A stretch of 64,000 bases of DNA from Sphagnum magellanicum (Eukaryota > Streptophyta > Sphagnopsida > Sphagnales > Sphagnaceae): NCBI GenBank assembly GCA_021904315.1, contig CM038909.1:22978212-23042211 (forward strand), read 5' to 3'. The notes beneath the pieces were generated by a model. The model made no database searches. It was not told the origin of the DNA and saw nothing but the letters and a program-made list of their open reading frames with translations. This document shows positions 1 through 9,271 of this stretch, piece by piece. A program made the position numbers and the translations under genes. The first letter of the stretch is position 1. Each line of letters starts with the position of its first letter.

Positions 1-141
1 AATATCACTGGTGTGATCAAATGAAGGCAAGATGTATCCTACTTGCTCACATATCATGTAAGATTGACCCTTAAGTCGTTTAAACCAGAATGTGAGCAAC
101 ATGAGAAAAAATGGCCAGAATATGAGCACAAAGAGCACAGG
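1..141. other. Flank of hAT insertion, nothing recognised
   Basis: AT-rich sequence upstream of the hAT target-site duplication. The open frames here have no coding character and run straight into the transposon end. No gene or repeat can be supported. Confidence 0.5.
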
Positions 142-149
142 GTATTAAC
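142..149. repeat. Left 8-bp target-site duplication of hAT element
   Basis: GTATTAAC directly precedes the CAGTG terminus at 150. It matches GTATTATC at 7757-7764 at seven of eight positions. Eight-base duplications are the rule for hAT transposons. Confidence 0.85.
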
Positions 150-258
150 CAGTGTTGGGCGGTTCTTAAAAATTACAACAAATACCTGCTGGTTATCAAC
201 CTGTGTATATACCCCCTCAACCGGCGGGGTTGAAAACATGAAAGAAGGGGGGGCTCAC

Positions 259-516
259 AGAACCGTCAGTGGTCTCAGAAGGAAAGAACCTCATGAAGTA
301 AGGAACTGTCAGTGGTCTCAGAAGTAAAGAACCTCATGAAGTAAGGAACTGGCAGTGGTCTCAGAAGTAAAGAACCTCATGAAGTAAGGAACTGGCAGTG
401 GTCTCAGAAGTAAAGAACCTCATGAAGTAAGGAACTGGCAGTGGTCTCAGAAGTAAAGAACCTCATGAAGTAAGGAACTGGCAGTGGTCTCAGAAGTAAA
501 GAACCTCATGAAGTAA
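259..516. repeat. 43-bp minisatellite, six copies, in hAT subterminal region
   Basis: Units start at 259, 302, 345, 388, 431 and 474. The four units from 345 to 516 are identical as read, and the first is diverged. Each unit carries GGAACTG and AAGAACC blocks like the GGAACT / GGTTCTTTG motifs scattered near both hAT ends. There are no unique spacers between units, so this is a plain minisatellite. It may be an amplified cluster of subterminal transposase-binding motifs; that role is inferred. Confidence 0.9.
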
Positions 517-978
517 GGAACCAGCAGCAATTTTTGGACTTTGAACACCTGATCCAAGGTTGTTGTGAAGACAACTCCGGTTCTTTGAGTTCTCAATGTG
601 ATAGGAGGTTTCAGCGTTTTGGCTTTTTGGCAGCACACAACTTTTGAGGAATGCAATTCATGAAGGTTGCAATTTGATGTTGCAACTGCAAAAGACGTGG
701 CGATGGTGACATCAATCAGCAGGTATGGAATTCTTGATCCACATTTTTTCAGTTAGTTTTCAAGTTTGTGTGAAACTTTGTCGTGAGTTTTGTTTGTGAA
801 GCTCCAACCTCCAAGGATCTAGTGCACTATGCACTTTGTAGTTCATTGTTCATAATGAGAAAGGTAGAGTATAGAGTCTTATAAGTTCTAGGAGTTATAA
901 GGTCTGATGTCCAACCACAACGTCCCAATATCTCTTGAAATGTAGCTGGATGACCTAGGGTGTCAATCTGACCTTTTT
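517..978. other. hAT 5' noncoding region
   Basis: Noncoding stretch between the minisatellite and the transposase reading frame. It contains further GGTTCTTTGAG-type motifs near 570-590. No promoter could be assigned with confidence. Confidence 0.45.
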
Positions 979-2055
979 ATGACATTTAATGTAGCTCTTG
1001 AAAACCACGTTGCAGATTCTGAAGACATTGAAAGCGGAAACATTTCAGCAGGGGCACCAAGTTCATCACACACAAATCAAGAGCTTGCTACATTTGGTGC
1101 ACCAACCTCATCATCACATGGAAGCAAAGCTAGTCATCCTATGTTGCCAACTATTGAAGGGACACTGGCTACAGTAGAAATCTTCAAAGCTTTACAAAAC
1201 CAAGTTAAGTTTTGGAAGCCTTGGAGTCGTAATGCCCTTACTTAGGCCTTTTTTTGTGTGAATGATGGCAAACATGTAGATCTTATCAATGCTAAAATTA
1301 TGACGTGCATAGTTTGTTACAACAAAGTAGTTGGTCCAACTATTCTTACTTAGCGAATGAAATGTAGGAAAGGCTTGATTACCTATTTCAAGACAAATGG
1401 CATCATAACCATGACGAAACATGTGATTGCCGAACACCTTAAACTTTTTCAAAAACTATCTAAAAAGGTGATTAATACCCCAAAAGATCCACAAGCTTGA
1501 TGAATTTCCAAGGAGAGGCTTGGAACCACTCCAAGCGTGATTTTCGATTTATATGGGTGAGTTGATCCATTTAAGAATGACAATAAACAATAATAAGCAT
1601 TTTTTCAAGATTTGGTGTTTTTCATCATAAAGAATTATTTATTGACTTGAACTATAGAAAGCATCTGGTTGCAATGAACGGGGCTATGCTTATGTCCTCA
1701 ACTTGTTTTTCCATCTCAAAAAGTTTTCAAGGAAGAATTTTTACCCAATTTGGTGGAGAAGATCAAACCTTTCTATGTGTTATCGCTTTGTATGATTGTT
1801 TATCTACCACAACAACATTTGATCTTTGGATGTCAATTGGTGCGCATGATGTTTTTGCCCTAGTTGTAAATTTTATTAATGCAAATTGGCAACTGAATCA
1901 AATTATTATAGGGCTTTTTGGGGCTATTGAAATAACTAGTCAAGCGATGGCTATGAAACTCCAAGCTCTTTTGGATAAGTATAATTTATGGAAGAAGATT
2001 CTATTGTATGTGAAAGATGAGGGATCAAATGTAGGAGCAATGACAACACTTTTAA

Positions 2056-2903
2056 TGTCACAACCCCACTTTGGGCAAAGTGGGAGAATGCAACTCCCAC
2101 TCCCAAAAGTGGAAACTTGAAGTCCTCCGGGACTCCCGAAAACTCAGGAGACAATTTGAGGGGTCAAATCTTTTTGCTTTGGTATGTTCTTTATGTCATT
2201 GGAAAGGTCTTAAAGATTAGATGTCCAAAATGGCCTCACATTGCCCATTTGGACATCTGCAGCCCAAGTTATGGGCAAAAGAAGGGTTGGGAGTCAAATT
2301 GCCAGTTTGACTCCTGACCACTAAAAGTCGGGAATCGACCTCTTCCCAACGTCGCCTCATGGAGTGCGACATAGTGTTGGAAAGCTCTCGACAAGAGCTA
2401 CAACTTTGGTTTAGGATTCATCCCGATTCGAGCTCGGGGTGAGGAGTTGTGGCCGTCCAAAGTCCCGGGACTCCAACCCGGGACAGTTTCGGGACTCCAG
2501 CTTGGGAGTCCCAGGAAAAAGAACCATTCGGATGTAGCCTCCGCAATGAGATGCAGAAAATACTATATGGGGGAAGGTGGTGGCTTCCCCCGAATCCGGG
2601 CCGTGGTGAGCCAAGTAGTCCAAATTGCCCGTGGCTTGTCCCAACACCCAAGGGTGTTCCCGAATGTGAACTAACCCTCTTGTGGTTGGTTTTGGATGCA
2701 AATTCATGTTTGATCTTCTAATACATCTTCCCAGTCTAATCCCGGGACTTCTGGCACGCCCCTCTACCCCTCTTTAGTGCTGGAAGTCGGGAGCACCCCT
2801 CTTTAGTGCTGGAAGTCGGGAGCACCCCTCACGTCTCATTTTTCCGCAACTACACATAGTTGGACCCTCAAGTGGGTTCAACCCGGGACTTGAAAGTGCG
2901 TCA
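2056..2903. mobile_element. Solo LTR (848 bp) nested in hAT transposase exon 1
   Basis: It begins TGTCACAACCCC and ends GTGCGTCA, so it has the TG...CA ends of an LTR. TTTAA flanks it at 2051-2055 and 2904-2908, a perfect 5-bp target-site duplication. Excising it together with one TTTAA joins ACAACACTTT to TAAAATCTG and restores the transposase reading frame, which proves an insertion. It is more GC-rich than its surroundings. No internal retroelement coding region is present, so it is a solo LTR left by LTR-LTR recombination. Short open frames inside it are chance. Confidence 0.9.
2766..2823. repeat. 29-bp tandem duplication inside the solo LTR
   Basis: Two identical adjacent units (2766-2794 and 2795-2823) containing CTTTAGTGCTGGAAGTCG, followed by the start of a third. 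Confidence 0.85.
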
Positions 2904-3379
2904 TTTAAAATCTGTGGTGAGTTGTGACAATTTAAGGTTGGAAAAGCCTTTCCAAGGAACCTATTTTGGGCACACCATGTCAAAGGCATGTTAATATGGC
3001 ACAACGAATGAAATGGTTTCTGTTATCCAAGTAGAGTTTCAAAAGTGCATTACATGGCTAAAGAAATCAGGGAAAGGGTGTCAAAAATGGACAAGGGTTT
3101 GCATTGATGCGAGATTACAACCACAAAAATTGAACACACCGGTGAAAACAAGGTGATGCATCATGCAAATGATTGTTTAAATTTGTGTCATGATGTTAAT
3201 CTATTGGTTTCCATGATGTTAGTTTGTTATGTATTGCGATGAAATTTGGATGCATAAAACCTTCTAAAAGTGGATGTTTTTTTAACCAAGTTGTTAAGTT
3301 TAGGGGAGGTGTTTTCGAAATTTGAACTTAAAACCTTCATCTTTACATGAAACCTTCATCAATTTTCACTTATGTTCTT

Positions 3380-4500
3380 TATTTAGTCATCACCACCCTC
3401 CTAAGTCATTTTGCAAAAGGCCAAAATCCAAACTACAACACAATGAATTTGTTGTATATAAAAACTTAGTTGTAGTTAGGTGCAGCAATTACTATAATGA
3501 AAATTAGGTGGTGAGATTGATTGAAATTTCAAATCACATTCCCCTATTTTTTGTCAAGAACCAAGATTCTTTTTGAGGTGCACAATGCCTAATATATCAT
3601 AAGTTACACATGCCACAAAGCTATAGGTCCCGTGGGTCGTGCTACTATTGTTGATACAATAATATCTCAACTACATCCACACAAGATGCAAAATGTTCCT
3701 TCTTAAGATTGACAAGTTAGTAAATAATTATCACCTTCCTAATTTTTGTTGTAGAAGGTCAAAATCCAAATTGCAACAATAAAAAAATTTGGTTGTAATT
3801 AAAAACTATTATTATCATTGTGAAAATTAAGTGGTGAAATTGATTGAAATCTCAAGTCAAGTTTCCTTACTTTTTGTCAAGAACCGATACTCTTTTGAAA
3901 TGTGTAATATATCATGCAATTGCATGTGTCACAAAGTTGTAGGTCCCAAGAATCCTACTATTGATGTTTTCCAACAATAATATTTCAATTACATCTACAT
4001 GAGATGCAAAATGTTCCTTCTTGAAATTGACAAGCTAGTTAATCATCATCACCCTCATGACTCATGTTGCAAAAGGTCAAAATCCAAACTACAACAAAAT
4101 GAATTTGTTGTATAAAAAAATTCAATTGCAGCTAAGAACTATTATTGTTGTTTCAAAAATTAAATGGTGAAATTGATTCCAATTTTAGGGTCAAGTTTCC
4201 CTACTTTTTGTCAAAATATGAGATTCCTTTGATGTGCGCAATGCCTAATATATCATGCAGCTACGCATGTCACAAAGTTATAAATCCCATGAATCTTACT
4301 GTTATTATTGTTGCAATGATACTTCAACTACATCTAAACAAGATGCAAAATGTTCCTTCTCAATATCAATAATCTAGTTAGTTAACATCACCCTCCTAAT
4401 TCATGTTGCAAAAGGTTGAAATCTAGAATGTAACATAATGAATTTGTTGTATAAAAAAAATTGGTTGCAATTAAAAGCTATTACTACAAAAATTAGGCGA
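3380..4500. repeat. About 330-bp tandem repeat, roughly 3.4 diverged copies, in hAT intron
   Basis: The landmark AGATGCAAAATGTTCC recurs at about 3684, 4002 and 4341 (spacings 318 and 339). Each is followed by a CATCACCCTCCTAA-like block, then CAAAATCCAAACTACAAC and AATGAATTTGTTGTAT. The copies are clearly diverged by point changes and small indels. The right arm shows the last partial copy ending at the window edge. Confidence 0.85.
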
Positions 4501-5049
4501 CGACGTGTAGATTAGCTCACACATAGAATATAACTCTTTATTGAATTCATTCATGATTTCATGTGTGAGAAAAATCAAATTGCAACTCATGATGCTAATT
4601 TTGATGTAGTCGTTTGATTTTATGTCTTATATTTATTAATTATTAAATTTTATTACATAGTGAATTATAGTTGAATGCAGCATGATCAAGACTCTAGGAT
4701 ACTTCCTATACAAGCACTAAACTTTCACAACCCCCTATCTCTAGAAGGATAATATTGCATGAAATTTTAGCAACAATACAAATTAATGTTAGTTGAATGT
4801 TTAGTTTTTCAAATATTGTAACATAGTTTTTCTACTTTCACAAATAATGGCAATGGGCATGCATTGTACCTTCTCAATTTTATAAAGTTTGTTGAGAGTT
4901 GTTTGGAGTTTTTGGATGTTATGGTATAATGCATCCTTGAACAAATACTTTTATGTTTGTGTTGTTATGATCAGTAAAATGCAACCACCTAAAGAGAAGG
5001 AATAATCACAAGGGGCAATTAAAAAGCTAATAAAGGTTTATCTTGTAAG

Positions 5050-5437
5050 CAGACTATGTGTTTTTTTTTGTTGCAACATATAGTGAACTTCGCCATTGAT
5101 TTTTTTTCAAGGGTTTTATTAGATTTTAATAATGGATTGTGGTGTTTAGAATCATGGAGCTATTGGTCATTTGTGCAATGCCAAATCTAGTAGCCAAGTC
5201 TTTTTTTTGTGAACAAAAGATTCTAGATTTGAACAAGTTAATAAACCACTTGTTTTTTTTGTTGTTGTAGTAAACAATGAACTTTGATTTTGATTTTTTT
5301 TATAAGGTTATGTTGGATCCTATTAGTGGACTATGGTGCTTACAATCATGGAGTTCTTGGTTATTTGTGTAATGCCAACTTTGGTGGTTGGTTCATTTTT
5401 TGTAGACAAGAGACTCTAGATTTGAACTTCATTGGAT
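5050..5437. repeat. About 193-bp tandem duplication in hAT intron
   Basis: Two adjacent diverged copies each contain GTGCAATGCC / GTGTAATGCC, ATCATGGAG and TCTAGATTTGAAC. The TCTAGA landmarks lie at 5222 and 5415. The same pair is present in reverse in the right arm near 62930-63300. Confidence 0.8.
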
Positions 5438-5515
5438 TTTTTTTATTGAACAATTGTTTTTTTTAAATTTGTAGAGGAAGAAAATAATTAGTTATGTGTT
5501 TTTTTCTTTGTGTAG

Positions 5516-6595
5516 ATTTGCAAGTAAAGTTGTCATGTTTCAAAATGCACTATTGTATCAAAAAACAATAGTCTTGTGTTATAATTGTCAAACACAAACA
5601 TGTGTTGCTATGTAGGTTCCTCCATCATTATCCTAAAACATAGTTCAAGTTGTTGTGGACAACTTGAATCCTTTTGTTTCAACATGCATGCTCAACCAAT
5701 TTCATGGACATTAGTTGCTAAGTGATGCATTAAATTCAGCAATCACAATGGGTTTAAAGTTTCAGCAAGACATCACTAATCATGTTATCCTAGATAGCAC
5801 ACTTGATGATGAAATTAATGGATATTTAGATGTTGAGTTGATAGAACTCGCCATCAACATAAAAAGGCAAGTGATATTGGTGTCAAATCCATTCTTATCT
5901 TTTTTGCGGAGGTTTGAGCCTAAAAAAGCTCATAACATGCTATGTCTTATGTTGGATCTTTGATATAAAAACCTACACCTTATGTCTTCTTTCATTGGGC
6001 GTGATATTAGTAAGCTAATTGTAAATGAATATGATGAGAAGTCATTGTTCTTGATGTGGTTGAAATGTTATGAACACTCGCATCAAATATTTGGAGCTCT
6101 AAATAATTCATAGTCTAGTCAAATGAATACTAATGTAAAATGTAACTTAGACATATGTGAAATGGGAAGTTGTGGCAGTGAACCTATGCGGGAGTGTGTC
6201 AATCAAGAACTTTTGTTGTTTTGACGATTTTAGGTTGATGTGAAGGAAACAAATTGCCCATTGCAATGGTGGAATAAACACGAGACTATGGTCGCCACTA
6301 TGGCGTTATTAACATGACAAATTTTGAGAATTACAAGATTTCAGATTGAAACAAAATTCATTTTTTCCCTCTCTGGTATTATGACCAATTTATGTCGTTG
6401 TGAGTTGTAAATTGATAACCTTGAAAAGCTAATTTTTGTTCATAAAAATTGACTTAATGATCCTTTATAAAGGTGGCCCCAAGAGTCTAGCAGATTTGGT
6501 TGAATTTGAAACGAATTTGGTGGAAGAGTCAGAAAAAGAATTTGAAAGAATTTGAAGGAGCTTTTGAGGAAAAGTTTGATGCTTTATGTACATGA
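5516..6595 (+). pseudogene. hAT transposase exon 2 (C-terminal dimerisation region), broken
   Basis: It starts directly after a TGTAG acceptor with FASKVVMFQNALLYQ and continues with LLSDALNSAITMG, FEPKKAHNMLCLMLD and YKNLHLMSSFIGRD. Near 6240-6440 it has CPLQWWNKHETM, ETKFIFSLSGIMTN and NLEKLIFVHKN, the hAT C-terminal dimerisation block. The tail EFEGAFEEKFDALCT ends in TGA at 6593-6595. Stops appear within (for example TAA after HKN in the NWPNDP-like block), and the last 100 bases need a frame change. The right arm carries a homologous copy at 61791-62844. The protein would cut and paste the element in the nucleus, but this copy cannot encode it. Confidence 0.85.
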
Positions 6596-7756
6596 ACGGT
6601 GAGGGAGTTGTACCTCTATCTCCCAACTTCCTTTCATTTACATTATGCAAATGAAAAACAAACATGATATTTTGATGGCATTATTGCTTTCTATTTGGAT
6701 GTTACGCTGTTTTTTATTTTGATGTTATTGTTGCTTCCCATTTTAATGTTGATGTTTCCTTGCATTTTTATTTTCATTGGCCTTAAAACTGAATTTTTGT
6801 GCTCTATGTTTGTAGTTTGCAATTTTCATGTGAGATTGTTAACAATGGTTGTTGTTGTGATCATTTGTGTAGCAAAAAACCATGCTAGAAACTTTGTTTG
6901 TTTAACTAATTTACATTTTTTCTGTCATTGTTATCAAATATGTGATTTCAAATGCAAGTTAGTTGTTAGTTATTTTTCAGTTTGAATGCTAAAAACTAAG
7001 TGGAGAGTTGGGACTTGAGTGGATGTTATCGGATAGTAGAGTTCACATTGTCTTTAATCACCAATATGAAGTTTAGCACAATGATCAATTGATTTATATA
7101 TCACTGATATGATGTGAGGTATTCTATCTATAGGACTGTTTTCAAGTTTTATTCATGTAAATGGCCATCATCCACAAGAACATTACATGTTATAATTAGT
7201 TATGGTGATTTTATTTTAAATAATTTTTGTGGAATTTTTGTTTTGAAAAATAAAGAATTTATGGTAAAGTATTCCATTTCCAAAAAGTTTTGTAGCCTCT
7301 CCTTTTGTTCATGTGGATGGTCCATAATTTAGAAATTTGGATGTCAATGGATAATTACTTGATATAACATTATTTGTTTCTATAGATTTATTTGCAAATG
7401 GGGGATTTGATCTCTTGTTATAAGTTGTAAGCTTATTTATACTTTGATTACTTGTATGTTAGGTTAGAGTCAAAGAACTGGCAAAAAGTTTATTCAAAAT
7501 AAGAACCTTTTCATAATCATCGTTCTCCAGATTCTTTCAATTAAAAATATTGGCATACGACTGCCTATTCTCTAACCGTAAGATAATCGACCCGGTTAAA
7601 AACCAAGGAGGTTCAAAATTTAAATAATTGAAACCAACAGGGTTTTTTTATTTCAAAAAAATTCAAAAAATCGGAACTCAAGGTTCTTTGATTTTCAAAT
7701 TTATAATTAGTTGGAACTAAATGTTTTTAAAAAACTCAAAAAACCACCCAACACTG
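6596..7756. other. hAT 3' noncoding and subterminal region
   Basis: AT-rich noncoding part of the transposon. Near 7560-7740 it holds subterminal motifs such as GACCCGGTT, GGAACTCAAGGTTCTTTG and GTTGGAACTAAATG, related to those of the minisatellite at the other end. It is kept in reverse in the right arm at 60599-61790. Confidence 0.6.
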
Positions 7757-7764
7757 GTATTATC
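7757..7764. repeat. Right 8-bp target-site duplication of hAT element
   Basis: GTATTATC follows the CACTG terminus at 7756. It differs from the left copy by one base and is seen in the right arm as GATAATAT at 60591-60598. Confidence 0.85.
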
Positions 7765-7944
7765 ATCTCGTTTCAGATCTTGAATACAAATGAGCCCATG
7801 AACTTTAAGTTTTAACATCTCAATTAAGATTTCAAAAAACAACTGGGCAACCTAGCCTCATGGGTGTTCAGTATTTCAGGATAGCGCTAAAGGCCTTCTC
7901 TTCAAATACCAAATGTACTGTGTTACATTTTAGACTGGTGGAAA
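7765..7944. other. Left-arm flank, nothing coding
   Basis: Shared with the right arm near 60410-60590. It contains the first copy of the ACCANATGTACTGTGT ... CTAGACTGGTG block (7905-7940) that recurs at 10170-10200. Confidence 0.5.
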
Positions 7945-8523
7945 TGTAACTTGGTGTGTAACTTGATGAAATTGCATAATTACTTAGATAATTGTTTAAA
8001 GGGGTAACTTGAATGGTAGGATTCCATAATTGATCATGGTGCATTGACTTATGTCATGTGCCCCATGTGATACTGTTTCCTTGCGATTAATTGTGGAATC
8101 ACATGAGGAACCATGTGATATTGTTTTCTTGTGATTAATTGTGGAATCACATAGGGAACATTGTGATTTTATTTTCTTTTGATTATTTGGGGAACCATGT
8201 TAAGGATAAGCTTTAGGAAGTTTTTTGATTAGTTTCCTTTTGATTAGTATATAAGGGGGTGTTTGTGACTTTGAGAAACACCTTCCCTTGTACAAAATTA
8301 TGGTATCAATGCAAAGTTTGTTAGAATTGAAGTTTTGATTTTCGAAAGACTTTTGATTTTGAATGGTTTTTGTGTTATTTATGTTTAGTTCATGATAAGA
8401 GAATGGTGAAGCTTGCATAAACAATAAAAAAATGAAAAAATAATTTTGTAACCAAAAACATAGATTTCATAACTATATAATAATCATACATAGTTTCAGT
8501 TCCAAACTCGTTCATGTTGTACA
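7945..8523 (+). mobile_element. LTR-retrotransposon remnant present only in the left arm
   Basis: The right arm reads straight across this site, so 579 bp were inserted here or precisely lost there. It starts TGTAAC after GGAAA and ends TGTACA before GAAAT, giving a 4-5 bp target duplication. A first TGTACA at 8289-8294 is followed six bases later by TGGTATCAATGC (8301), close to the primer-binding site TGGTATCAGAGC used by many plant Copia elements. A TATATAAGG box lies at about 8249. The likely structure is a 350-bp LTR (7945-8294) plus a short internally deleted remainder. No coding sequence remains. Confidence 0.6.
8064..8195. repeat. 48-bp tandem repeat inside the LTR remnant, about 2.75 copies
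   Basis: Units at 8064-8111, 8112-8159 and a partial third to about 8195. Each runs CATGTGATA...GATTAATTGTGGAATCACAT...GGAAC. Confidence 0.8.
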
Positions 8524-8569
8524 GAAATAGTGTTATCTGTGCAAATGTCAATAGTCATATATACAGTGT

Positions 8570-8760
8570 GTAAATCCCATGTAAGTGTAAATCATTTACA
8601 TTTACACATCAAATTTTTTTTACACTTTCACTTATTTATATATATATTTGAATGAATATATATATATTTACACTTACATGAGGCTAGTGTAAATATTTGT
8701 CAAATACACTTACACAGCCCATGTACATGTTTTGACACATGTAAGTGTAAATACTAAAAT
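8570..8760. repeat. Cluster of TGTAAGTGTAAAT motifs in both orientations
   Basis: The motif and its complement ATTTACACTTACA occur about six times in 190 bp around an AT-rich core with TATATATATA. The counterpart in the right arm is at 60200-60400 and is rearranged in detail. Such an inverted cluster can fold back on itself. Its origin is unknown; it may be the end of a small DNA transposon. Confidence 0.65.
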
Positions 8761-9134
8761 TATTTGTGAAGTCACCCTGTCTTTGGGCCTCCTTTCACCC
8801 CAAACCCTTCTGCCAGGGGTATCCATAAAGTAAGAAATTTTTATTAAATCTGGGAATGAAATGCTGAAAATCAAAATTTAATGCACAAGGTTCAAGACTA
8901 ATTATCCTTGCTATACAAGTAGGAGCAGTGAAAATATGTGCAGCACCTGTGGAGGCGCTTAAAAAAAAAGCAAGACAGGGTGAAACTCGGTTCACCACCA
9001 ACACTGAGGTCCCCCCACCCTTGAATGCTAACGTTTTCCTTTTTTTGGGTAGATTTTTGTTTATCTGAATTTCACCCTATTTATGATCAAACTCAGGGCT
9101 TCAGTGTTTGGGGCATGAAAACACATGCAGTTTT
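8761..9134. other. Arm sequence without genes
   Basis: Unique-looking arm sequence matched in the right arm near 59720-60190. Short open frames are not conserved between the two arms. Nothing recognised. Confidence 0.5.
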
Positions 9135-9271
9135 ACAAGCAATGATTCTTGTGCACGTTTACCGAGTTACAAGCCGTGATTCTTGTGCACGTAGACCGAT
9201 TTACAAACCTTGATTCTTGTGCACCATTCGCCGTTTTACAAGCACTGATTTGTGTGCACCTTTACCGATTC
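9135..9271. repeat. 34/35-bp minisatellite, four units (left arm)
   Basis: Units begin at 9135, 9169, 9203 and 9238, each with ACAA..NTGATTCTTGTGCAC and a following ACCGATTT-type block. The right arm has seven clear units at 59440-59710, so copy number changed after the arms split. Confidence 0.88.

Larger units (their letters stand above)
979..3152 (+). pseudogene. hAT transposase exon 1 (BED zinc finger and catalytic core), broken
   Basis: This reads as the N-terminal and central part of a plant hAT transposase. A Ser/Thr-rich leader starts at 979. About 1289-1440 encodes a BED-type finger with CIVCYNK and, after KGLITYFKTNG, a KHVIAEH block supplying the histidines. The RNase-H-like core follows with TFDLWMSIGAHDVFALVVNF and YVKDEGSN. 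After the solo LTR the frame resumes with LKSVVSCDNLRLEKPFQGTY, then CITWLKKSGKG and NTPVKTR. Breaks seen: TAG after NALT and after ILT, tandem TGA TGA after DPQA, TAA TAA near 1590, a frameshift near 1770-1815, and TAA where family members have Gln before YGTTNE. Removing 2056-2903 and one TTTAA restores the frame exactly. The exon ends AAAACAAG|GTGATG, a consensus donor. Confidence 0.85.
3153..5515 (+). other. hAT transposase intron, filled with tandem repeats
   Basis: The donor is AAAACAAG|GTGATG (3153) and the acceptor TTTCTTTGTGTAG|ATTTG (5515), with a pyrimidine-rich run before it. Joining the exons gives AAA ACA AGA TTT GCA AGT AAA, that is KTRFASK, exactly the conserved hAT sequence at this point. 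The 2363-bp intron is unusually long and contains the tandem repeats listed separately. The right arm keeps the same acceptor region in reverse near 62845. Confidence 0.82.
150..7756 (+). mobile_element. Near full-length degenerate hAT DNA transposon, about 7.6 kb
   Basis: The left end is CAGTGTTGGGCGGTTCTT. The right end read inward is CAGTGTTGGGTGGTTTTT, giving an imperfect terminal inverted repeat of about 18 bp with the CAGNG start typical of hAT. The ends are flanked by GTATTAAC and GTATTATC. Inside is a plus-strand transposase in the family order: BED-type zinc finger, RNase-H-like core, then the C-terminal hAT dimerisation region, split over two exons. The element also holds a 43-bp minisatellite near its left end, a nested solo LTR, and an intron with tandem repeats. 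Many stops and at least one frameshift show it is inactive. Its 3' half is duplicated in reverse in the right arm from 60599 onward. Confidence 0.88.

Noticed and set aside
259..516. CRISPR-like array
   Set aside because: The 43-bp units are directly adjacent with no unique spacers, and the setting is a eukaryotic transposon.
2447..2721. Frames of 75-98 codons on both strands at 2411-2721
   Set aside because: They lie inside the GC-rich solo LTR, where chance open frames are expected.
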